Assembly (NCBI GenBank): GCA_047967505.1
Contig: CM106541.1
Source of the DNA: Dipteris shenzhenensis
Taxonomy: Eukaryota > Polypodiophyta > Polypodiopsida > Gleicheniales
Direction: 5' to 3' (one strand)
DNA: 64,000 nucleotides
Shown here: in pieces, positions 13,101 to 25,100 of the stretch
Layout: each line of letters opens with the position of its first letter
Numbering within the stretch: position 1 is the stretch's first letter
Program-made: the position numbers and the translations under genes
The notes under the pieces: generated by a model
Seen by the model: the letters and a program-made list of their open reading frames with translations, nothing else
What the model was told of the DNA's origin: nothing
Database searches by the model: none

Positions 13101-16100
13101 ACTTCTATTAAGTAAGAAAGAAACTCGCTAGAGCAAGCTCTGAGCGAAAATACAATATCATGAAATCATGAGGATAAATAAAACCCCCTCAAAGTGAGGT
13201 GGAAAACAACCAAGGTTGAGGCTGAAAGTGCCACCTCAACCCTGTAGGATTCTTAGAGAAGAAAGGAGAGTCCTTCCATTCCCTGAAGAAAGAAGCCTTC
13301 CTAGCTGAGGCTGCACGGGAGTCTCCCTATATACACATCCATATGGCCATCAAAGTATGTACGGTGTCTGTCCAGATACTAGCCAAAGTGTGTGAGGGAT
13401 GAACTCGAGTACCCTCCATAGCCTATGTTGCCAGGATGCTATGCTCGCTAAAATCTCCCAAGAAGTATCCACCAAGGCATGTACATCTGTAAAAGGAAGG
13501 TGTGGTACCACATCCAACGAACATGACTCAATCTGAAGACATCAAACCAAAATGGCCCGAGAGGAGTCAAGTCTCTCATAAAGAATGGGGAGTGGGCAAA
13601 GTGACTGAAAATCTTGCCTACCCCCATCCAAATCATCCTCGCCTGTCTGCAATCTCATAAACAATGCTGAATAGTCTCCGAAGCAGAGAGGCAACGAGGG
13701 CAAGTAGGGTCGGCTCCGAACCTGGATCTCCAAAGGTTCACTGCAATCCCACCATGGATAGAAAGCCAAAAGAAAAGAGTGATCTTTCTATTCATGTGGG
13801 ATTTCCAGAGTCTCCTCCAGAAGCACCTCCATGCGGATGATCGACGGGATTCATAGCTGTACCCCTCACTTTTGGACGTTTACCTAACCACCGCGTAGAT
13901 CCACCCTTTCCCGAACCCTCTACAGATCCGCAGTGATATCAAATGTCTCCTAATGAGCAACTCTGGAAGGTCTCCAACCTCTACCACTGAGCTGAAATCT
14001 CCTGGCATTACTGACCGTGTAACGAAAGAAGGGGATGCTCTTCTCTCGATGCCCTGCGTCAATCCACTCCCACTCTCCAGGGTCCCACTGTAAATACCTA
14101 ATGGGAACTCCCCCGTAAAGCCAAAGCCTCCAAGACCCGGAGGAGAGAAGCCGGGGGTCTGGGTCGAGGAACCACTCTGAATCTGATCCCTACACCAAAA
14201 GACCTACAACCCTGATAGGCTGAAAAGCAGACTCAAGCAAGATGTCCTCTGTGGATCTGAGCAATCTGCCACCATCCTGCACAGTAAAAACTAAAGCATC
14301 CTCCTGTGCATCTCGAAAGGCCAAAACCTGAAGCAGAACACTGCCTCTCATAAAAGTACCTGCCCAAGTGGAGCAAGTGAGTGGCATATCATCTGTGTCT
14401 ACCCACTCCTCTGGAAGGGCTGCCTCAATCTGCAAGATCCTCCCTGCACTCCCTCTGAGATGTCCTGTCAACTGAGACTTTGTCTCCTCTGGAAGCCTCC
14501 GAAAAGCTTTCCAAGACCCCAAAGATGATGCAGGTCCCCTCTCCCACCTGGACCACTGCATGTAGAGTGAGGCACCAAGTGGTCTGCCATGATCATCTAA
14601 AATACTGTCATTCCACATGATGGGTTGCCTATCAATCTCTTCACGAGAGAAAGAAGGAATCCTCCGAAGAGTGCTCCTAAAACTGGCCCATGCTTTCAGA
14701 ATGGCAACCATGAGAGGGGATGAAGGTGATCTGAGGTGTCTTGTGGTGAAGATCCACCTAATACTACTCATCCACCAGTCTCCTCCTGAAGAAGGTGTGC
14801 ACCTCTGAATGTTGCTGATAAGAAAGGCCTTCCACGGTTCCTGCCCTGGCATAAGTCCCCGCACCACCATCTTGCAAAGTAAAGCTCTGCACTGCAAATC
14901 TGGATCAATAATATTAAGACCCCTTTCCTGTGTAGGGGGGATGAGGGTCTCCCAAGCCACCCTGGCTAAGGTATCTGCTGTGCCATCAAGCCCACTCCAA
15001 AGAAAATTTATGATCGGTCTCCTGAGCTGAGTGATGCAGTCCCTAGAATAGCACTAGCAAGAACAAACAAACCAGGCCGTGGCCAAGAGGACCTGGTTGT
15101 CCACCACAACTCTAGAGGCAAGATCCAGCTTGGCTGAGCTCCAAAAAAGGAGCTTCCTCCTGATGCTCTCCAACGCGGGAGCAAACTGCTGTGTGGAAGA
15201 AATATCCAAGCCGACCTGGCAGCCCAAATATCTGACAGGCACACCCCTCTGAACCCAAGTAAATCCTATGTCAAGCCCCCAAACTGGAGTGTCCTCATCA
15301 CTGATCCAAAAGCCATTGGATTTATGCCAATTTATCTGTGCCCCCGCCGCCAAGAAAAATAAATCTAATGCTGTCCTGAAAGAAGTGAACGTCTGTGGAG
15401 TGGCATCCAGGTAAACTGCTGTGTCATCTGCCAACTCACTGTCAAGCAACTCCTCTTTCCTTCTAATGGGAAGTCTCAGGCCAAAGATGTCAGCTTGAGA
15501 TCGAACATAGATACTCATAGCTTCAGCCACGAACAAAAAAAGGAAAGGAGCAAGGGGGCATCCCTGACGGACTGATCTGGAAATCTGAAATCTCTCACCC
15601 CTTACCCCACCAATAGGTACCTGGCTGTGGGCTGATCTATACAAGGAGGAAACACCTCTGATCCAAGCATCAGTAAAGCCAAAACGTAGAAGGGTGCCAT
15701 CCAAAAAACCCCAATCTACTCTGTCATAAGCTTTCTCAAAATCCAAAAGTAGAATGGCTAGATTCTGGCCGCTCTGCATGGCCCACTCTGAAGTTCCCCA
15801 GAAAGAGAAAATGTTATCAAAAATGCTTTGCCATGCACAAATCCCGTCTGAGTGTCATGAATAAGATCTGGGAGAAGGGGCTCCAATCGGAGGCTGATTG
15901 CCTTGGCGTAACAAGTCCCCAGAAGTGTGATAGGCCTCCACTAGGACACTAGATTTCTGCAACCTCCTTTCGGGATAAGGTGTAAGTGACCCAAGCATCT
16001 CACCAGAGTTGCAGGGCTGAAGTAATGTAGTCTCCAATCATATCCCAATATGCAATGAAAAAAGAGGGGGTAAGGCCATCTGAACCTGGGCACTTGCCCT

Positions 16101-19100
16101 TGTGAAGGGCTGAAAGTGCAGTCCAGAACTCTGTGTTGGTGAAAGGTGCATCAAGCAAAACATGCATATCAGGTTTCACCAACAAAGGGATGCTCTGCCA
16201 AATAACCTGTCTAGCATCCTCTCTATCCCGTGTGTCAGGATCAGCAGTAAGAAGGGCGGCATAGAAATCTGAAGCTATGCGCAAGACATCATCAGGATCT
16301 GTCTGTAAAACCCCATGTGAGTCAATAAGTTGAGATACACTCTCTCTAATATGTCTAGGGCCAAGAGTAGAGAAAAAGTGTTTATTGACTCTGCCACCCA
16401 TCTGAATCCAGAAGGACTCTCGTGCATGAAAGGCATACTCCGCTCTCTGATCAAGCAATACCTACTGATGAGCCCTTGCTGCAGCAAGGCGCTCCTGAAT
16501 CCAAGCATCTGAAGGCCATTTCTACTCTTCCCTCTGCAAAGCTGCCAATTGGTGGTGAACACCAATCTCACGTCTCAGAATATCTCGTCTCCTAGTACGA
16601 GCAACTGAGAGGTAGGAGTCGCTAATACCAGAAAGGGCAGCAGCTACCTATGATGGCAATGGCTGTCCACCCTGGACATGAGAAATCCATATCTGCAGGG
16701 CTGCCTCTGTAAGGTCCTCCTCTGTGTACAAGGCATCTGGAATCCTAATGCTGGCAGATCGGCCTCTCAAGTGAGGCTCTGAGATAGCCAGCACAACAGA
16801 CCTTCTCTATTTCTGAATACCTCCTCCCAGCATCCAATAGACAAAAAGCATGATATATAGGCTGCATATACCATTCTCTCCTTTCTGCAATAAGTTAGTA
16901 GCTATGGCATCCTTGAGACACTGACACTGACAAAGAAATCTTCCTTCCATCCATGACTGCCATCTCTATAGGATCTCTTTCACTTTCGCAAACATTTTTT
17001 GGGTCTATCCTTTCCATACAAATTCTATCCCCTTTTTTGTTAGCTGATGCAATGGTATTGCTGAGACCTTTCTAAGGTCCATCTCAATCCTCTTGACTGA
17101 AATGATATGTCGAAGGACTCTTCTGCTGTCCATGACATTTATTGGGATTTAGATTCCTCGAGCATCATCCATTCTCTTGAGAGCCAAACGAATGTTCTCC
17201 AATCGAATTGCAAATGAAAAAGTCAATTATAAAAAACCATATGAACTTCCCCAAATACACATGAACCTTTCAAAGTACAGGCGCAATGACCAAACCAAAT
17301 AGCATAACGTAGAATGCATGTCCCCCAATGTGTCACAAACATAGTTTTCCTCTTATCTTCCTCTGGAATGTGAGACTAGTAATACTGTACGTACCCATGG
17401 CATCCAGTCTACCTTTCATGTCTAGCCAATGTTCTGATTCTAGAAAGGAAGGGGGTAAATACTCCTCTTCGTGCAAGCATTCAATGGATGCATATCTACA
17501 CAAATCCACCAATTCCCCCTTTCTTTGGTGTGACTACTATGGCTGACACTCATTTCGAACTCTCCACAAGAAAGCTAAATCCTAAAGATAAGTGCCTCTT
17601 TCTCTCTGTTTTAGCAATTCTCCTTTGACACTCTATGTAGGAGCAGTTTTTTCATAAAAGAGACTTCTATTAAGTAAGAAAGAAACCCGCTAGAGCAACC
17701 TCTGTGCGGAAATACACCATGCTAAGCATGTAATAAAAAACACCTCAGAGGAATGAGGTAGAAAGAAACCAAGTCTGAGGCTGAAAATGCCATCTCAACC
17801 CTGTAGAAGTCTCAGCAAAGAAGGGAGAGTCTCTCCAATATCTGATAAAAGTAACTCTCCAGGAGGAGGCTGCTCGAGATGATCCTTACATGATCGCCCA
17901 AATGGCCATCAAAGTGTGTATCGTATCTGTCCAAGTACTGGCCAAGATCTGAGAAGAGTGAACCTGAGAACCCTCCAAAGCCTCAGTGCATCTGGCTCTC
18001 CAAATGTGCCATGCTGCAATGCTAGCTAGGATCTCCCATGGAGTGTCGACCAAGGAGTGAGTAGCCCTGAAAAGAGTGGCCGGAACATCCTCTAGAGAGC
18101 ACGACTCACCAACTGTCGTCGGATGTGAAGAGCCCAAGAGGAATCAAGTCTCTCAAAAAATACCTGGGGCCCGAAGAGTAAGCCAAGCCACTGATCCCCA
18201 GGTCATATAGAAAGGTAGGCGAACAAAAGTGCTGAAAATTCTTGCAATCCCCTTCCATATGATTCTCGCCTGTCTGCAATCCCAAAGGCAGTGCTATATT
18301 GTCTCCAAAGCAGAAAGGCAGCGAGGGCAAGAAGGGTCAGCTCCGAACCTGGATCTCCAATGCTTTACTGCTATCCCACCATGAATAGAAAGCCAAAAGA
18401 AGAGAGTGATTTTTCTATTTCGGTGGGATTTCCAGAGTCTCTGCCAAAAAAATTTCTGCAAGTCAACAAGAATTTGAAAGTTCTCCCAATGATGAGCTCT
18501 GGTGGGCCTCCAACCCCTACAGCTAAGCTGGAATTTCCTGGCATTACTGACCGTGTAACGAAAGAAGGGGATGCCCTTCTCTCCGTGCCCTTCATCTATC
18601 CATTCCCATTCCCCAGGGTCCCACTGCAAAAACTTAATTGGGACACCTCCATAGAGCCACAGCCTCCATGAGCCAAGGGCGAGGAGAAGCGGGTCAGCAT
18701 CCAAGTACCACTATGAAAGAGAGCCATGCTCCATGAAGCCCACTATCCTGACTGGCTGATACGGTACCTCCAACAAGATATCGTCTATGGATCTGGACAG
18801 CCTGCCCCCCGAAGAAACATAAAAAACTAAGGCATCCTCATGTGTGTCAAGCAAAGCAATCACTTGTAAAGGAACTCCCAATCTAGAAAATGCCCCCATC
18901 CACGTGGAGCAAGTAATAGGCACGTCATCTGTGTCCACCCAATCCAAGGGCAAAGCTGCATCAATTTGTTGGACTCTCCCTGCACTCCCTCTGAGATTAA
19001 GAACCATCTGGGCCTATCAATCTACAGGAAGCTTCCTGAAGGCTTTCCATGCTCCCACCGTAGATGCAGGGCCCCTCTCCCATCTTGGCCACTGCATGTA

Positions 19101-22100
19101 AGGAGAAGCTCCAAGTGGTCTGCCAAGCTCATCCAAAATCCTGTCATTCCACATGATAGGCTGCCTTTCAATCTCTTCACGGGTGGATAGGGGAATCCTG
19201 TGAAAAGCACTCCTGAAGCTGGTCCATACTTTCAGGATAGCAACCATAAGAGGGGAAGAGGGAGACCTGAGGTGGGCTGTGGTGAAAACCCATCTAGTAC
19301 TGTGTCCAATCCTCTCCTGAAGTGGGCGTGCGAGACTGTATGCATCTGATTAAAAAATCCTTCCAAGGCTCTTGCCCTGGCGTAAGCCCTCTCACAACGA
19401 ACTTGCAGAGTAAAGCTCTGAACTGTAGATTTGGGTTGATGATATTCAAACCCCCTTCTCTTGTAGGAAGAATCAAGGTCTCCCAAGCCAACCTGGCTGT
19501 AACATCAGTTGTGCCATCTAGACCACTCCATAAAAAGTTTCGTACAGGCCTCTTAAGCTGAGTGATACAATCCCTAGAGTGGCACCAACAAGAGCACACA
19601 AACCATGATGTGGCTAGAAGAACCTGGTTAACCACACCACCACCCTGGAAGCCAAGTCAAGTTTGGCTGAGCTCCAGAAAAGGAGCTTTCTTCTGATGCT
19701 TTCAAACACCGGAGCAAACTGTTGTGAAGGAGAGATGCCCACCCCAACCTGGCAGCCCAAATATCTGACGGAGATGCCCCTCTGTACCCAAGTGAAGCCA
19801 ATATCATTACCCCAATCTGGAGTGTCATCCTTGCAAATCCAAAAACCACTGGATTTATGCCAATTAATGTGTGCACCTGCAGCCGTGCAAAACAAATCCA
19901 AGGCTGCCCGGAAGGAAGTGACTGTCCTAGGGGAGGCATCCAAAAAAACAGCCGTGTCATCTGCCAACTCACTATCCAGGAGCTCTTCTTCCCGGCGGAT
20001 AGGAAGCCTCAGCCCATAAATATCAACTTGAGATCTAATGTAGATACTCATAGCTTCCGCCACAAACTGAAAAAGAAACGGGGCAAGAGGACAATCCTGG
20101 AGAACAGATCTGGAAATCTAAAACCTGTCTCCTCTTACCCCCTTAATGAGCAACTGGCTATGGGCTGATCTTTAGAGAGAGAATACTCCTCTAATCCATG
20201 CATCTGAAAAACCAAAGCGAGATAGAGTACCCTCTAAAAAATCCCAGTCTACTCTATCGTAAGCTTTCTCAAAGTCCAAGAGTAGAATGGCCAATCTCTG
20301 GCGGCTCTGCATGGCCCATTCTGAGGCCTCCCAAAATGAGAAAATATTATCAAAAATACTCACAAACCCTGTCTGCGTGTCATGAATCAAATCTGGAAGA
20401 AAAACCTATAGCCACAGACTGATGGCTTTCACCAGAATCTTGTAAAAAGTGCCCAACAGAGTGATGGGTCTCCATTGAGACACAAGATTCCTATTACCCC
20501 CCTTTGGGATGAGATGAATGAGACCATCTGTAAGTGAGTCCGGCATCTCACCAAAGTCCCACACGCCTTGCAGGGCTGATGTAATGTGATCACCAATCTG
20601 CTCCCAAAAAGTAATAAAAAAGGAGGAAAGTCCATCTGAACCTGGGCACTTGCCCTTGTGAAGGGCAAGTAATGCAGTCTTGAATTTTGCATTGGTGAAA
20701 GGTGCATCCAGAGAAACATACATCTCATCCTTCACCAATACAGGAATACACTGCCAAATAACCTCTCTGGCATCATCAATGGCCTATGTGCCTGGATTTG
20801 CAGTAAGAAGGGATGCAAAAAAATATGAGGCTACACGCATGACAGCATCAGGATCTGATTGTAACACCCCGTCTGAGTCAACAAGCTGCGAAACACTATC
20901 TCTACTATGTCTAAGCCCATGAGTAGAGAAAAAGTGTTTGTTGACCCTGCCACCCATCTGAATCCAAAAGGATTCCCGTGCATGAAAGGCATATTCTGCT
21001 CTCTGATCCAACAATGTCTGCAAATGAGCCCTTGCTGCAGCAAGGCGCTCCTAAATCCAAGCATCTGTGGGCCTCTTCTGCTCTTCCCTCTGAAGGGACG
21101 CTAACTGCTGGCGTATACCAATCTCACATCTGAGAATCTCACGTCTCCTAGAATCAGCGACTGTACGATAATAGTCACTAATTCCGGATAAGGCTGCAGC
21201 TATCTGAGATGGGTGGACAGCTCCACCATGTATGTGAGAAACCCAAATATGTAAAATATCCTCCGTGAGGCTCTCCTCTGCATAAAAAGCATCCGGAATC
21301 CTGACACTCGCAGAGCGTCCTCTCCGATGAGGCTCAAGAACCTGCAACACCACTTGAAAATGATATGAGGTGAAAACCCCAGTAGAAATGCATACACATC
21401 CTCCTTTGTCAAGTGCCCAATCGTCTACATAAAATCTCCCAATCCGTGCATGAATGGGCATGTGTATTCTCCTATTCGACCAAGAGTATAGGAGTGACTG
21501 TGGCATAATATGAAAGGCATCATCCAACCAAGTGTCCCTGCCACTGAACTGAAAGAGGAAGGCATCCCAAGCTGCCCTCTCCAAAGAATGAATTTCACCC
21601 TGTCTGCCTCCCTTTTTGTCTGAAGGCAACTCGACCATGTTGAAGTCGCCACCAATGATTCAAGAATCTGCAATGGGGGCCCAAGAGAGTAACTCCTTCC
21701 AAAAGGAGATCCGCTCCCCTCTGAGTCCACAAAGAGAGCCCGTTTGTCTTTTGTTACTAAAGCAGTTTGACATTGACAGTCGTGAGTCCACAAAGAGAGC
21801 CCGTTTGTCTTTTGTTACTGGCCTCTGATGCTCCACTAATCTCAGCTAAGAAACACTTAAGATTCTCTGTTTCCTTGGACCCCTCACACAGGTCATTTTC
21901 CTCCAAATGCAAAGTAAATCCAGGGGATGTCATCTTCCTCATTGCCTCCATCCATATCGACGTCATTAACAAGGAGTTCGCATGCACATGTGGAACTTCA
22001 GATGCTTCAAAAAGTTTGCTGACAACCCATCAATAGCAGTCATGTCATTGGAAACTGAAGTCGAAAAGATAGTAGATACCTTGGAGGTGGAGGTGCTGCT

Positions 22101-25100
22101 GCCCTATCTCCCCCATTGCTAGAGGAAGCTATCTCCTAATATGATGCTTTTAGGGCTGGTTAGTTGATTCCCAAAAAGAATCATTTGCTGGATGGCGGCC
22201 CATTACACTCATGCCAGTCATTTATAAGGTGGTTGCCAAAATGGTGGTTGATAGAATAAAAAGTTTTCTGTGTGATGGTCTACATCCTACCCAATATGGC
22301 TTCGTCCCTTGCAAACACACCACTGATAATACCGCAAATGCCTGTGTTGGGATAGAATATGCAAAGTATACTCAGGAGGATGTACTCGCTGCAAGTAGAC
22401 ATTGAAAGATCATAGTGGTAGGAAGAGAAACAAGCTAACACGAGGAATGGAAAGGAAAGATAACAAGCATAATGGAAATGAAATGGAAAGAAAATGAAAG
22501 CAATGGACAAGTACTCACATGATACCAAAGAGCTTGATGTTGACTGATATTTTAGACAATAGACAAGTACAACACTAAATGTGTGCCACTAGACTCTAGA
22601 AGGTCACAATGTCTATGGGATATCTCCCAATATGACACGTGGCATGTCTAGGACTCACTAGACTATAAAACCACACCTAGAACACTTATTTTAGACTCAC
22701 TTTGGCTTCATATTCCAACACCCCCTCATGAAGGCAAGGTGAGAGACTACTAGAATGGAACCAAGAACAGTTTATGACAATGACAATCATCAAACTGTGC
22801 ACCCAATGTAACTCAGAGGCTAAAGTCTGAGCGTGTTCAAAGGTTGATCCAAGCACTCTCATGGCTTGAGACTCAACATGCTCAGGGGCTCACGTTATAG
22901 CATGGCTACATGACCAGCTCATAGGTCTAGGAATACACCAACATCCTGGAACTCGGCCAGGCCTGATAACGAGACCTATCAAAGCCAATACATATGGCTC
23001 CCACAGTACATCCCCCCTTGGCTTCATAACAGGACATGTTAGGAAGCCACACACCAAAATAGAAAAACCAATACATCTTTTTAGGAGGACTATCCAAGGC
23101 AGAGGACCTTTAGACTCAATGAAAACCAAACATTCAATACATATCATTTTAGGGGGACTACCTAGGGCAGAGGACCCCAAAATACATCAAGCTGTAGGAA
23201 TAAAAAAATAGATCTCTTATGATAAGAGATATCCTCCAAGTAGCCACTGCACACGTATGCACATCCCTGCGAGACAATGACGATGTTGAAGAGGCGATAG
23301 GCAAGAATGCCCCAAGAGATGTATCGGTGAAGTCCATGGGGTAGCTAGATGGAGCACTCACATAGTGAGTCTCAAAATGGCTAAGGGAGAGTCACCGATG
23401 TCGAAGTAGAGGCCCGAGGTGTCACGAGCACTCGGAGAGTCGGTCAAAAGTGGAGCTCGGGCACCAAGGACAATTGAGCGGTAATCAGAGAAGTAGGGAA
23501 GTGTTTGGAGCTCACATCAAGCTCAGAGCAACTCCAATAGAATGTTGGGCAGAAGGAGCAAATGGTGGGCTGGAGTAGAGGTCAACGATGAAAAGAATGG
23601 ACAGCTTCACATTGAGCTGGCTGCATCATGCTTGGGCTGTCAAATCATTGAGCTCCTGAACAAAATTCGCGCACAGAAACAAATTTCGTCACTTCTTGCA
23701 AGGGCTGTAGCTTTTCATAGAAAACTCGGATTGCAATGATGTAAAAACGAAATTGGTAATACTTGAGGTCCTCTACAACTTTGCTGAAGACACAAAGCCG
23801 TGATTTTGCTTCTAGCTCCGAATAGAAGCGTCACATCGTCCGCAGGTCACAGAAAGATATAGCTGAAGGAAGGAGAAGAGAGGTGGCAGATCATGGCGTG
23901 GAGAAGAGAGCTCAAGGAAGGAGAGAAGAGGGCAGCCTTTCAAGGAGGAGGAGGTAGAGTAGCTTCATTGGCCTCCCTCACCTCAACCTCTTGGAAGGGA
24001 AAGGAAAAGAGAGAGCAGGGCTAGGAACATGGCTTTGATACCACATGAAAGATCATAGTAGTAGGGAGAGAAACAAGCTAACACTAGGCATGGAAAGGAA
24101 AGATAACAACCATAATGGAAATGAAATGGAAAGAAAATGAAAGCAATGGACAAGTACTCACATGATACCAAAGAGCTTAATGTTGATTGATATTTTAGAC
24201 AATAGACAAGTACAACACTATAGTGTGTGCCACTAGACTCTAGAAGGTCACAATGTCCATGGAATATCTCCTAATATGACACGTGGCATGTCTAGGACTC
24301 ACTAGAGTACAAAACCATACCTAGACCACCTAGAACACTCATTTTAGACTCACTTTGGCTTCATATTCCAACAGACATCGCCAAAGCCTTCGATACAGTA
24401 CAATGGGATTTTATCTCGCAGACCATGCAATCCTTGGGATTTGGGCTTGGGCATAGAATGCAGCATGTTATCTATTGGCTATACAGTGACAATAAAGCAA
24501 CATTCATTTTATCAGGAGATATTTCTAATCAATGGACATGATATCGTTTAGTGGGATAGGGATGCCCTCTTAGTGCTTTGTTTTATGCAATAGCTACTCA
24601 TCCCATGCTTTGCTACATCGATCATCTTGTGGCCACATGGTCTGGAGATACACGGAAGAAAGCCTATGATTGCACAAGCTTATGCTGATGATTCGTTCTT
24701 CACTCCAATGAACACAAAAACTGATCTTTCGCAACTCATGAGTGCGTTACCCTTGTATAGAATAGCTATTGGCTTACAAACTTTCAAGTAACTAAGAGTA
24801 GATGAACTCCAAAAATAGAACAAACCTAAGAACTAAAAAGAAAATGTGCTATGAAGCTCCCCACTATGGATTTTGATTCTACGTTCAAGGATCCTAAACA
24901 TACCCAAAGCCGAAATTACAAAGTATAACAACTACAATGAAGGACATAGCAAAGCTCCATCATTACTTTTCTTGTATTATAGCCCTTTAAATTACAAAAT
25001 TGAGAGATAAATGCACTCTTGCTTGTGCAAAGATGACAGAACCTACAAATTATTAAGTAATATATAGCCATATCAGAGATGTTTGAGTCAATGTGAGACA

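Larger units (their letters stand above)
22403..24373 (-). mobile_element. Complete coding-free LTR retrotransposon (TRIM/LARD-like), 1971 bp
   Basis: LTRs at 22403-22720 (318 bp) and 24046-24373 (328 bp) are roughly 90% alike by eye, both with TG...CA ends. The 5-bp target duplication GACAT is at 22398-22402 and 24374-24378. Polarity is minus: a primer-binding site TGGTATCAAAGC (minus strand, 24032-24043) adjoins the right LTR, and a polypurine tract ATGAGGGGG adjoins the left LTR. The 1.3-kb interior has no gag, protease or RT in any frame, so it must have moved with enzymes from another element. The right LTR has a short extra CTAGACCAC-type repeat. The interior repeats a short GGACTA-C-AGGGCAGAGGAC motif (~23090, 23155). 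Confidence 0.95.
22155..24790 (+). pseudogene. LINE C2 reverse transcriptase fragment, interrupted by an LTR element
   Basis: Plus-strand RT of a second L1-type family. Left part (22155-22402): [17 protein letters not shown] and [17 protein letters not shown]. Right part (24374-24790): [20 protein letters not shown], then eroded [16 protein letters not shown] with stops. The halves rejoin at VDIAKAF once the insert and one copy of its GACAT duplication are removed, apart from a one-base shift just before. Closest relative in the window is LINE C1 (55082-55393). Endonuclease and 3' end are missing. Confidence 0.85.

Noticed and set aside
17647-21768. AGCAGTTT as a firm target duplication for LINE B2
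   Set aside because: Only 8 bp and partly within a T run. The nearby 36-bp repeat makes the true 5' end uncertain, so it is kept only as a candidate.
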